Assembly: GCF_936925435.1 (NCBI RefSeq)
Contig: NZ_CAKZHQ010000045.1
Coordinates: forward strand, 26,104-90,103
DNA from: an uncultured Ramlibacter sp.
Lineage (GTDB): Bacteria; Pseudomonadota; Gammaproteobacteria; Burkholderiales; Burkholderiaceae_C
Reading direction: 5' to 3'
Length of the DNA stretch: 64,000 bases
The position numbers and the translations under genes are program-made. How positions within the stretch are numbered: position 1 is the stretch's first letter; every line of letters begins with the position of its first letter. The notes beneath the pieces are model-generated. The model worked only from the letters and a program-made list of their open reading frames with translations. It was not told where the DNA came from and made no database searches. Shown here one piece after another: positions 30,946 to 40,106 of the stretch.

Positions 30946-31338
30946 ATGCGTCACGGCCACGGCCTCCGTAAACTCAACCGCACCAGCGAGCACCGCCTCG
31001 CCATGCTGCGCAACATGATGGTTTCGCTGCTCGATCACGAAGTCATCAAGACCACGGTCCCCAAGGCCAAGGAACTGCGCCGCGTTGTGGAACCCATGAT
31101 CACGCTGGCGAAAGAGCCCACGCTTGCGAACAAGCGCCTGGCATTCAACCGCCTGCGCGATCGCGACATCGTGGTCAAGCTCTTCGCCGAGCTCGGCCCG
31201 CGCTACAAGGCCCGTCCCGGTGGCTACACGCGCATCCTGAAGATGGGCTTCCGCGTTGGTGACAACGCGCCCATGGCCCTGGTCGAGCTGGTGGACCGGC
31301 CCGAAATTCTGGAAACAGATGCTCCTGCTGCGGAATAA
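30946..31338 (+). CDS. rplQ: 50S ribosomal protein L17
   Basis: A 130-residue protein ([24 protein letters not shown] shortened here to its N-terminal [13 protein letters not shown]) and the last gene of the alpha operon. AAGGAA precedes the ATG. The following tRNA-fMet promoter overlaps its 3' end. Confidence 0.97.
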   Translation: MRHGHGLRKLNRTSEHRLAMLRNMMVSLLDHEVIKTTVPKAKELRRVVEPMITLAKEPTLANKRLAFNRLRDRDIVVKLFAELGPRYKARPGGYTRILKMGFRVGDNAPMALVELVDRPEILETDAPAAE

Positions 31339-31353
31339 GCAGTCTGCGTAGCG

Positions 31354-31359
31354 TATAAT
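31354..31359 (+). promoter_or_regulatory. -10 box of tRNA-fMet
   Basis: A perfect TATAAT lies 11 bases before the tRNA; no good -35 box is seen at 16-18 bases upstream. Read-through from rplQ is also possible. Confidence 0.55.
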
Positions 31360-31370
31360 CAAAACACTGA

Positions 31371-31447
<77 letters not shown>

Positions 31448-31474
31448 AATCTTTGAGCGATTTTCGCTCGCGAC

Positions 31475-31504
31475 AACGCCCACAAATTGTGGGCGTTTTT
31501 TTTG
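31475..31504 (+). terminator. Rho-independent terminator after tRNA-fMet
   Basis: AACGCCCAC, loop AAATT, GTGGGCGTT, then a run of T bases. A second small hairpin (GAGCGA/TCGCTC, 31455-31469) lies between it and the tRNA. It ends the alpha operon-tRNA transcript. Confidence 0.92.
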
Positions 31505-31960
31505 GCTTTTTTTCGACAAGTGCCGGCAGTCCTGCGGGCTGCGCAGTCGTCGCTGGGCGAACATCAGGCCAGCTTGCTTCAACCGGGATCTTTCCCCCCA
31601 AGGCCCTTCACTGAATTGTTTCGCACGCAACGCGCGGCGACTGCACCCAAGCTGGCCGCTCGCGTCAAGCCTACTCTTGGGCGCGGGGCGGACGGGGCCT
31701 CCCTGGCGCCCATGAGCGCCAGATCTTGATCTTCTCAATCGGCAAGGTGGTGGAGGCTCGGCGCAAGGCTCGGTGCTGCGCCTGTTCGAGGGCGCGGCCC
31801 TCCGAGGCAGTGACGATCCAGGTGCGGCGTAGCTCGAAGGGGCGCGATGGTGAATGCAGATCCCGCGCCCTGCGGTGACCTCGTGTCACAGGGCCGCTGA
31901 CTTTCAACAGCCGCGTGGCTGAGCGCGGGCCCGTGTGAGGGCGGATCCGACGGGGGAAAA
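31505..31960. other. 456-base region between two convergent tRNA genes, no supported gene
   Basis: Open frames exist on both strands, but those crossing the tRNA are the usual antisense artefacts, and none has a ribosome-binding site or a recognisable domain. One perfect 7-bp hairpin (CTGGCGC/GCGCCAG) is at 31703-31722. The region lies immediately beyond the 3' end of tRNA-Arg, where integrating elements insert, but no integrase or tRNA-end duplicate was seen. Confidence 0.5.
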
Positions 31961-32036
31961 TGGTGCGGCTGGCGGGGATCGAACCCACGACCCTTGGCTT
32001 CGGAGGCCAATACTCTATCCACTGAGCTACAGCCGC
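31961..32036 (-). tRNA. tRNA-Arg (CCG)
   Basis: A 76-base cloverleaf on the minus strand including an encoded CCA. The anticodon loop CTCCGAA reads CGG codons. The T-arm GTGGGTTCGATCCCC and acceptor GCGGCTG/CAGCCGC pair fully. A GATAAT-like -10 box lies just upstream near 32057-32062. Confidence 0.95.
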
Positions 32037-32124
32037 ATCTTTGCGAGGCGAGCCGCATTATCCCTCATGCGGACAGCGTTCTCTGATGCTCTTGTGCTCA
32101 CGCGGACAGCCCTCGCCCCCTGGC

Positions 32125-32130
32125 TATAAT
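32125..32130 (+). promoter_or_regulatory. -10 box before the cytochrome c gene
   Basis: TATAAT lies about 40 bases before the ATG; no clear -35 box is visible. Confidence 0.45.
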
Positions 32131-32171
32131 CTAAGGTTGATTTCCAAGCCCCCGCAATATTTGAGGACGCC

Positions 32172-33041
32172 ATGAGCGACAGCACCCAGGAAGAAGCCCA
32201 CACAGGCCCGATCAAGACCCCCAAGCAACTTCTGCTGGCGGTGTTTTTTTCGTTCGTCGTCCCGGTCTTCGCCATCATCGGACTGGTGTTTTACGTCGTG
32301 TCCGACACCAAGCCGGCGGGCAGTGCCCACGAGGCAAGCTATGCCCTGGGCGGCTTGAACACCCAGGATGTGGGCAAGGGCGTGAACGTGCGCATCCAGA
32401 AGGTCGGCACCGTGGAAATCCGCGATGCCAACCGGGCGCTTAAGACCGGTGAAGAGGTGTTCAAGGCCCAGTGCACAACCTGCCATAGCACCGGCGCCGC
32501 CGGCGCTCCCAAACTGGGCGACGCAGCGGCCTGGGCTGCGCGCCTGGGCAGCGGCCTGGAAGCTCTGGTGCACTCGGCTCTCAAGGGCAAGGGCGCCATG
32601 CCGGCCCAGAGCGGTGGTGATTTCGACGATCTCGAGATTGCGCGCGCTGCTGTCTACATGGCCAACAGTGCAGGCGGCAAGTTTGCCGAACCGCAACGCC
32701 CCGCCGTTGCCGCCGACGCTTCCGCTGCACCCGCAGCAGCAACGGCAGCTGCTTCGGCGGCCGCAACCCCTGCTGCAGCCCCGGTCGCCGCAGTTGCCGC
32801 AGCCGGTGCCGGCGAGGCGCTTTACAAGCAGGCCTGCGTCGCCTGCCACGCCACTGGTGTGGCCAACGCACCCAAATTCGGCGACAAGGCCGCCTGGGGC
32901 CCGCGCCTGGCCGCTGGTGTGCCGCAGCTGGTGCAGTCTGTCATCAAGGGCAAAGGCGCCATGCCTCCGAAGGGCGGCAGCGCCGCTTCCGACGCTGACG
33001 TGCACGCAGCGGTGGACTACATGGTCAAGGCCGTCAAGTAA
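32172..33041 (+). CDS. Membrane-anchored dihaem cytochrome c (c5-like)
   Basis: A 289-residue protein. One N-terminal membrane helix (about residues 22-45) anchors two periplasmic haem domains, with haem sites CTTCH near 101 and CVACH near 222. An alanine-rich linker (about 175-215) joins them. The two domains resemble each other (GxGAxAPKxGD, KGxGAMPxxxG), suggesting duplication of one c5-type domain. It is a likely electron carrier to a terminal oxidase. It is transcribed alone and ends at a strong terminator. Confidence 0.92.
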   Translation: MSDSTQEEAHTGPIKTPKQLLLAVFFSFVVPVFAIIGLVFYVVSDTKPAGSAHEASYALGGLNTQDVGKGVNVRIQKVGTVEIRDANRALKTGEEVFKAQCTTCHSTGAAGAPKLGDAAAWAARLGSGLEALVHSALKGKGAMPAQSGGDFDDLEIARAAVYMANSAGGKFAEPQRPAVAADASAAPAAATAAASAAATPAAAPVAAVAAAGAGEALYKQACVACHATGVANAPKFGDKAAWGPRLAAGVPQLVQSVIKGKGAMPPKGGSAASDADVHAAVDYMVKAVK

Positions 33042-33062
33042 GAGGCTTCGCCCAGCGCAAGA

Positions 33063-33091
33063 AAAAAGCCGGTCGTTGACCGGCTTTTTCT
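33063..33091. terminator. Bidirectional terminator
   Basis: A 12-bp perfect stem (AAAAAGCCGGTC / GACCGGCTTTTT) with loop GTT and T-runs on both strands. It serves the cytochrome gene and the convergent gene that ends at 33095. Confidence 0.92.
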
Positions 33092-33094
33092 TTG

Positions 33095-33634
33095 TCAGGC
33101 GCTCGGGGCTGCCTGCCCGGCAATCGGGCTGCGCATGAAGCCAAAGCGCGCCGGCAGCGAGGCCGCAAGCACGTCCTCGGGCGCGGACCACAGGCCCTGC
33201 TCGATGGCCTGCGCCGCCAAGGCCACATCCAGCGTGTGGACAAGGCCAAAGCCGGTGTCCGTCTCCAGATAGAGCAAGCCGTTTTCATCGAGAAGGCAGC
33301 GCTGCACCTGGGCCGGGCGGCCGGTGTGGGAGGTCACGGCAAGGTCCATCTCCAGGCGCCACACCAGGGGCGTGGCTTCCAGTTCCACATACACGCGCTG
33401 CGGCCCGTTCTGGAAGTACCAGCGGCCCTGCGCATCGGCTTCGTAGTTGCGCCCGATGAACTCGATGAGCTTGTCGTGGCGCAGCACCGAGCCACGGCTG
33501 TGCGGGAAAGGCCCGGCGGCCTGGGTGCGGTCGTCACGCATGTACCAGTTGCCGCGCGCATCGAGGCCCAGCCAGCCGTAGCAATCAGGGACGTTGGGCC
33601 ACTTGGCGATGGCCTGGCGAACAATGTCATCCAT
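33095..33634 (-). CDS. Conserved betaproteobacterial protein of unknown function
   Basis: A 179-residue soluble protein beginning MDDIVRQAIAKWPNVPDCYGWL. It has alternating short beta-rich segments (GLDARGNWYMRDD, ADAQGRWYFQNGPQRVYVEL) and no signal peptide. It resembles a DUF family I have seen in Burkholderiales, but I cannot give the number with confidence. GATAAT lies 6 bases before the ATG (leaderless pattern). Confidence 0.75.
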   Translation of the reverse strand: MDDIVRQAIAKWPNVPDCYGWLGLDARGNWYMRDDRTQAAGPFPHSRGSVLRHDKLIEFIGRNYEADAQGRWYFQNGPQRVYVELEATPLVWRLEMDLAVTSHTGRPAQVQRCLLDENGLLYLETDTGFGLVHTLDVALAAQAIEQGLWSAPEDVLAASLPARFGFMRSPIAGQAAPSA

Positions 33635-33676
33635 GGCCGGATTATCCGGCGCTGTGCACTGGCACGGGGCTGCCCG

Positions 33677-34435
33677 TCAGCGCAGGAAGGCGTCGTAGCC
33701 TGTCTTGAGAATCAATGCCGACACCACCACGATGAAAGCCACGCGCACGAAAGCCGCCCCGTGCTTGAGCGCCAGATGCGTGCCCAGCAGGCTGCCCAGC
33801 ACGTTGGCGACGGCCAGGGACAGCGCATAGTGCCACCACACATGGCCCTTGAGCGCGAAGAGCACCAGGGCCGCCAGATTGGTCGCGGTGTTCAGCAGCT
33901 TGGCGCTGGCCGAGGCATGGAGGAAGTCGTAGCCCAGCCAGCGCACGAACAGAAAGACAAAGAAGCTCCCTGTGCCCGGCCCGAAGAATCCGTCGTAGAA
34001 ACCCAGGGCCAGACCGATGCTGCTGGCCGCCAGCACTTCTGCACGGCCGGACAAGCGGGGCATGTGGTGGCGGCCAAGATCCTTGCGCGCCAGGGTGTAG
34101 GCCAGCACGCCCAGCAAGACGACGGGCAGCAGCTTGCGCAGGAATTCGGGGGACACCACGGTCACGGTCCAGGCGCCGGCAAAGGAGCCCAGCAAACCGG
34201 CCAGTGCGGCCGGCAGCAGTGCACGCCAGTTCAGGTCGACGCGCCGGCTGTATTGCAGGGCCGCGATGGCCGTGCCCCAGATGGAGGCGCTCTTGTTGAT
34301 GCCGAACAGGGTGGCCGGATGGGTATTGGGAAAGATCGCGAATAGCGCGGGCACCAGAATCAGGCCGCCGCCACCCACGATCGCATCGACAAATCCGGCC
34401 AGCAGCGAGGCCAGCGACACCAGCAGCAATTCCAT
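33677..34435 (-). CDS. TSUP-family membrane transporter (TauE/SafE)
   Basis: A 252-residue protein with about 8 membrane helices. The tandem family motifs are visible: AGFVDAIVGGGGLILVPAL near the start and LGFYDGFFGPGTGSFFVF in the second half. Members export sulfite or organosulfonates; the substrate is not known here. GACAAT lies 7 bases before the ATG. Confidence 0.87.
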   Translation of the reverse strand: MELLLVSLASLLAGFVDAIVGGGGLILVPALFAIFPNTHPATLFGINKSASIWGTAIAALQYSRRVDLNWRALLPAALAGLLGSFAGAWTVTVVSPEFLRKLLPVVLLGVLAYTLARKDLGRHHMPRLSGRAEVLAASSIGLALGFYDGFFGPGTGSFFVFLFVRWLGYDFLHASASAKLLNTATNLAALVLFALKGHVWWHYALSLAVANVLGSLLGTHLALKHGAAFVRVAFIVVVSALILKTGYDAFLR

Positions 34436-34527
34436 GGCGTCGATTGTCGCATTCGCGATCGCTATGAAATTCGTAGCGAATCAAGAAGGATTGACGGGGG
34501 GTACAGGCAGATTACGCTGAAAAAATA

Positions 34528-34552
34528 AAAGGCGCCGGGGTACGGCGCCTTT
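34528..34552 (-). terminator. Rho-independent terminator facing left, without an assigned gene
   Basis: AAAGGCGCCG and CGGCGCCTTT form a 10-bp stem around a 5-base loop. The T-rich tail (TTTTATTTTTT) follows on the minus strand, while the plus side has only TTT. The nearest minus-strand gene (TSUP) lies downstream of it, so it should end a transcript that starts between here and amtB. Confidence 0.7.
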
Positions 34553-34669
34553 GTCAAACGGCATCGGTCAATGCCTTGAATTCTTGTGGTGTTCTGGAAA
34601 TTGTCTCCTCGGTCCCTCGCCTGCAACAGGCACGCGGCCTTGTTTGCGAGTGCAGCCAATGTAGTGGGC

Positions 34670-34686
34670 CGCACCCTGCCAGTGCA
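34670..34686 (+). promoter_or_regulatory. NtrC-type binding site
   Basis: CGCACC-N5-AGTGCA matches the NtrC palindrome TGCACC-N5-GGTGCA in 10 of 12 defined bases. It is centred about 88 bases before the predicted amtB transcription start. Confidence 0.55.
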
Positions 34687-34739
34687 TCGGGACTTTCCCG
34701 CCCCGCGCCGTGGACGGATCAAGCACCCGTGCATTGCCA

Positions 34740-34755
34740 TGGCATGAGTTATGCG
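34740..34755 (+). promoter_or_regulatory. Sigma-54-type promoter of amtB
   Basis: TGGCATGAGTTATGCG keeps the invariant GG and GC at the exact 10-base separation of TGGCACG-N4-TTGCW, with three mismatches. Start of transcription would be near 34766, giving a 25-base leader. Confidence 0.6.
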
Positions 34756-34791
34756 TCGCCCCTTGGCGTTGGGTCATAAAAAGGAACAGGC

Positions 34792-36237
<1,446 letters not shown>

Positions 36238-36276
36238 GCGCCCATGGGCGCGAGGTCCATTTGAAGGAGTTTCGCC

Positions 36277-36732
36277 ATGCTTGTTAGCGAGAAACTTGCG
36301 ATCGCCGCCCACCTGCACGTCCTGCTCAGGCGCAAGACAGGACGGGTGACCGACACCGAATGGCTGGCGGGCAACCGGGAGTACGCGCTGGAGATCATCC
36401 GCTTCTCGCGCGCCAAGGCGGCCGAGGACGGTCATCCGGACCTGGCGGAATGGGCCGACAAGCTCGAGCGCGCGATGCTGGAGGGCAAGCCGGCAGGCAA
36501 GCAGCCGCTGGCGCAAAGCGCGATGCAGATGGTGCGTGAGCGCCACGCGGTGCCGCCGCAAGGCCAAGCTGCGGTAGCCGCCCCCGCCCCCGCGTCTGAA
36601 CCCTCGGCCAGCGGCTTTGGCCAGTCGGTGTTTGGCGAGTCGGGTTTTGCCGACTCCACCATGGTGGGCCCGGATCGCGTGCGCAAGCCGCGCGATCCCA
36701 ATGCGCCGCGCTATGTCGGCGGTATCCGCTGA
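36277..36732 (+). CDS. Conserved protein of unknown function
   Basis: A 151-residue soluble protein. The N-terminal part (about 1-70) is helical and charged (KLAIAAHLHVLLRRKTGR); about 90-120 is Ala/Pro/Ser-rich and probably disordered; the C-terminus is basic (RVRKPRDPNAPRYVGGIR). GAAGGAG precedes the ATG. It follows amtB by 39 bases and may share its transcript. I do not recognise a family. Confidence 0.7.
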   Translation: MLVSEKLAIAAHLHVLLRRKTGRVTDTEWLAGNREYALEIIRFSRAKAAEDGHPDLAEWADKLERAMLEGKPAGKQPLAQSAMQMVRERHAVPPQGQAAVAAPAPASEPSASGFGQSVFGESGFADSTMVGPDRVRKPRDPNAPRYVGGIR

Positions 36733-36744
36733 TTTTGCACGCGC

Positions 36745-38382
36745 TCAGGCCGGGCGGCGCGCGGCGGCCCGCACCCAGTCGGCGGCCTTCTCGGCCATCA
36801 TCAGTGTCGGCGAATTGGTGTTGCCGCTGGTGATGGTGGGCATGGCGCCCGCGTCGACCACCCGCAGGCCTGCGATCCCGCGTACCCGCATCTGCGAATC
36901 GAGCACCGCCATGGGGTCGTCGTCGCGGCCCATCTTGGTCGTGCCCACCGGATGGAAGATGGTGGTGGCGATGTCGCCGGCCAATCGGGCCAGTTCCTCG
37001 TCGCTTTCGAACTGCGTGCCCGGTTTCCATTCCTGCGGCGCGAAACGCGCCAGCGCCGGCTGGGCGACGATGCGGCGCGTCACACGCAGAGAATCTGCCG
37101 CCACCTGGCGGTCCTCCGCCGTGCTCAGGTAGTTTGGCGCAATCGCCGGAGCGTCCTCGGGCTTGTTGCTGCGGATCTGCACGCTGCCGCGGCTGGTCGG
37201 GTTGAGGTTGCAGACGCTGGCGGTGAAGGCATTGAAGCCGTGCAGGGGCTCACCGAAGGCATCCAGACTCAGCGGTTGCACGTGGTACTCGATGTTGGGA
37301 TGCAGCCTGTCGGGTGTGCTGCGCGTGAAAGCGCCCAGCTGCGAGGGCGCCATGCTCATCGGCCCGCTGCGCTTGAGCGCGTACTCCAGACCGATCTTGG
37401 CCTTGCCCAGCCAGCTGCTGGCCATGGTGTTGAGCGTGGCCACGCCGTTGACCTTGTAGACCGAACGGATCTGCAGATGGTCTTGCAGGTTGGCGCCGAC
37501 GCCCGGCAGGTCCTGCAGCACCGGGATGCCATGGCGTTGCAGCAGGGCCGCCGGGCCGATGCCCGAGAGCTGCAGAAGCTGCGGCGAGCCGATGCTGCCC
37601 GCGCACAGCAGAACTTCGCCTTCGGCTGTTGCCGTCACCAGCTCGTGGCCGTCGTGCACCAGGACCCCGGTGCAGCGCTGCGTGCCGTCCGGCTGCTGTT
37701 CGAGCAGCAGTTTCTGGACATGGGCCGAGGTCCACATCTCGAAGTTGGGCCGGCCGTAGCAGGTGGGCCGCAGAAAGGCCTTGGCGGTGTTCCAGCGCCA
37801 GCCGTTCTTCTGGTTGACCTGGAAGTAGCCCACGCCCTCGTTGTCGCCGCGGTTGAAGTCCTCGCTGTGCGGGATGCCTGCCTCCTGCGCGGCCTGGGCG
37901 AAGGCGTCCAGGATGTCCCAGCGCAGGCGTTGCTTTTCCACCCGCCATTCGCCGCCCGCGCCATGCAGGCCGTCCGCGCCCTTGTAGTGGTCCTCATGCT
38001 GCTTGAAGGCGGGCAGGCAGTTGGACCAGGTCCAGTTGGCATCGCCGGTGAGCTGGGCCCACTGGTCGTAGTCGCGCGCCTGGCCGCGCATGTAGATCAT
38101 GCCGTTGATGCTGGAGCAACCACCCAGCGTCTTGCCGCGCGGGTAGCGCAGCTGCCGGCCGTTCAGGCCGGCGTCCGGTTCGGTGTTGTAGAGCCAGTCC
38201 GTGCGCGGATTGCCGATGCAATACAGGTAGCCCACCGGAATGTGGATCCAGTGGTAGTCGTCGCGCCGTCCGGCTTCGATGAGCAGCACCCGTTTGGAGG
38301 CATCGGCGGACAGGCGGTTGGCCAGGAGGCAACCGGCCGTACCGCCGCCGATGATGATGTAGTCGAAACTCGTATCGCTCAT
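36745..38382 (-). CDS. GMC-family FAD alcohol/choline-type dehydrogenase
   Basis: A 545-residue flavoprotein. FAD-binding DYIIIGGGTAGCLLANRLS is at the N-terminus, GKTLGGCSSINGMIYMRG is the GMC signature, and the C-terminal active-site region has HPVGTTKMG and NSPTLMMAEKAAD. The closest familiar relatives are AlkJ-type alcohol dehydrogenases and BetA. No choline/betaine genes are nearby, so an aliphatic alcohol is at least as likely as choline. Confidence 0.88.
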   Translation of the reverse strand: MSDTSFDYIIIGGGTAGCLLANRLSADASKRVLLIEAGRRDDYHWIHIPVGYLYCIGNPRTDWLYNTEPDAGLNGRQLRYPRGKTLGGCSSINGMIYMRGQARDYDQWAQLTGDANWTWSNCLPAFKQHEDHYKGADGLHGAGGEWRVEKQRLRWDILDAFAQAAQEAGIPHSEDFNRGDNEGVGYFQVNQKNGWRWNTAKAFLRPTCYGRPNFEMWTSAHVQKLLLEQQPDGTQRCTGVLVHDGHELVTATAEGEVLLCAGSIGSPQLLQLSGIGPAALLQRHGIPVLQDLPGVGANLQDHLQIRSVYKVNGVATLNTMASSWLGKAKIGLEYALKRSGPMSMAPSQLGAFTRSTPDRLHPNIEYHVQPLSLDAFGEPLHGFNAFTASVCNLNPTSRGSVQIRSNKPEDAPAIAPNYLSTAEDRQVAADSLRVTRRIVAQPALARFAPQEWKPGTQFESDEELARLAGDIATTIFHPVGTTKMGRDDDPMAVLDSQMRVRGIAGLRVVDAGAMPTITSGNTNSPTLMMAEKAADWVRAAARRPA

Positions 38383-38443
38383 GCCCGCCTTTTGTTTTCT
38401 TCCAGGGCAACCGCGGACAGGCTTGGCCGGGCCGCTGGTTGCG

Positions 38444-38473
38444 CCCCCTTGAGGGGGAGGCGGCGACAGCCGC
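38444..38473. repeat. GC-rich intergenic palindromic element (REP-like)
   Basis: CCCCCT-TG-AGGGGG is immediately followed by GCGGC-GACA-GCCGC, two small perfect hairpins in the 104-base gap between the GMC gene and mmsA. From memory, similar CCCCCTTGAGGGGG elements are common between genes of Comamonadaceae; only one copy was seen in this window. Confidence 0.55.
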
Positions 38474-38486
38474 TTCGGGGGTGAGT

Positions 38487-40010
38487 CTATTTCGCTGTCG
38501 GCATTACGAACTCAGCACCTTTACCTATACTTTCCGGCCACCTTTGCATGATGGACTTCTGCTTGGTGTAGAAACGCACGCCTTCTTCGCCATAGGCGTG
38601 CATGTCGCCGAACAGGCTCTTCTTCCAGCCGCCAAAGCCGTGCCAGGCCATGGGCACGGGAATCGGCACATTGATTCCGACCATGCCCACCTGCACCCTG
38701 CGGCTGAATTCCCGCGCCACATTGCCGTCCCGGGTGAAGCAGGACACGCCGTTGCCGAACTCATGGCTGTTGATCAGTTCGGTGGCCGCCGCCAGGTCCT
38801 TGACGCGCACGCAGCCGAGCACCGGTCCGAAGATTTCTTCCTTGTAGATCTTCATGTCCGGCGTGACGTTGTCAAACAGGGTGCCGCCGACCCAGAAGCC
38901 GCCCGACGTGTCGATGTTCGAGCCGACGCCGGCCTTGGCCGCCTGGAACTTGCGGCCGTCGACCACCAGCTTGGCGCCTTCCGATTCGCCCTGGCCGATG
39001 TAGCCGGTGATGCGGCTGGCCGCCGCCGCACTGACGATGGGCCCCATCTCGGCGTCCAGCTCGACCCCGTTCTTGATCTTGAGCTCCTGGGTGCGCTGGG
39101 CCAGCATGGGCAGGATCCTGTCGGCCGCATCGCCCACCAACACCCCCACCGAGATGGCCATGCAGCGTTCGCCGGCCGAGCCGAAGGCCGAACCGATCAG
39201 GGCGTCAACCGCCTGCTCCATGTCGGCATCGGGCATCACCACCATGTGGTTCTTGGCCCCGCCCAGGGCTTGCACACGTTTGCCGTGGCGGGCGCCGGTC
39301 TCGTAGATCTTCTGGGCGATTGGAGTGGAGCCGACGAAGGAGATGGCCTTCACATCGGGATGCTCCAAGAGGGCGTCCACCGCCTCCTTGTCGCCCTGGA
39401 CGACGTTGAACACGCCATCGGGCAGGCCGGCCTGCTTCAAGAGCTCGGCCATCATCAGCGACGCGGTGGGGTCCAGCGGGCTGGGCTTGAGGATGAAGCA
39501 GTTGCCCGCGGCAATGGCCACCGGGTACATCCACATGGGCACCATCACCGGGAAGTTGAAGGGGGTGATACCGGCCACCACACCCAGGGGCTGGCGCATG
39601 GTCCAGTTGTCGATGCCGGTGGAGACCTGGTCGGTGTAATCGCCCTTGAGCAATTGCGGAATGCCGCAGGCGAACTCCACGATGTCGATGCCGCGGGTGA
39701 CTTCGCCCTGGGCGTCGGTGAAGACCTTGCCGTGTTCGGCGGTGATGGCCCGGGCCAGGTCGTCCTTTTTCTGGTTCAGCAGTTCCAGGAACTTGAACAT
39801 GACGCGGGCACGGCGGATGGGCGGGGTGTCGGCCCAGGCGGGGAAGGCGGCCTGGGCGGCGGCCACGGCGGCAGCGACCTCGGAGGCGTTGGCCAAAGCC
39901 ACCTGGCCGCTGACCGCGCCGGTGGCCGGGTTGAAGACGTCCTGGCTGCGGCCAGAGGTGCCGGCGACCACGCGGCCGGCGATGAAGTGGCTGATGGATG
40001 CTGTGCTCAT
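38487..40010 (-). CDS. mmsA: CoA-acylating methylmalonate-semialdehyde dehydrogenase
   Basis: A 507-residue aldehyde-dehydrogenase-superfamily enzyme that converts (methyl)malonate semialdehyde to propionyl- or acetyl-CoA in valine, inositol or beta-alanine catabolism. The catalytic cysteine is Cys283 in [32 protein letters not shown] and [16 protein letters not shown] are typical of the CoA-acylating group. The GMC gene follows on the same strand after 104 bases. No mmsB is in view. Confidence 0.95.
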   Translation of the reverse strand: MSTASISHFIAGRVVAGTSGRSQDVFNPATGAVSGQVALANASEVAAAVAAAQAAFPAWADTPPIRRARVMFKFLELLNQKKDDLARAITAEHGKVFTDAQGEVTRGIDIVEFACGIPQLLKGDYTDQVSTGIDNWTMRQPLGVVAGITPFNFPVMVPMWMYPVAIAAGNCFILKPSPLDPTASLMMAELLKQAGLPDGVFNVVQGDKEAVDALLEHPDVKAISFVGSTPIAQKIYETGARHGKRVQALGGAKNHMVVMPDADMEQAVDALIGSAFGSAGERCMAISVGVLVGDAADRILPMLAQRTQELKIKNGVELDAEMGPIVSAAAASRITGYIGQGESEGAKLVVDGRKFQAAKAGVGSNIDTSGGFWVGGTLFDNVTPDMKIYKEEIFGPVLGCVRVKDLAAATELINSHEFGNGVSCFTRDGNVAREFSRRVQVGMVGINVPIPVPMAWHGFGGWKKSLFGDMHAYGEEGVRFYTKQKSIMQRWPESIGKGAEFVMPTAK

Positions 40011-40106
40011 GGGGGATCCTGCAAGCGCAATGCTTGGTGTGAAAGCCGCATTGTGGCAAAAAGCGGCGAAGACCCCGCGTGGCGCAGGGTGCTCCGGCCG
40101 GATGGC

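Larger units (their letters stand above)
34553..34791. other. Control region of amtB; possible leftward small transcript
   Basis: About 240 bases with no convincing gene. On the plus strand it holds the NtrC-like and sigma-54-like sites. On the minus strand, before the orphan terminator, GAGGAGA is followed by a 15-codon frame beginning at ATT and ending TGA; an ATT start is rare and this is weak. Confidence 0.4.
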
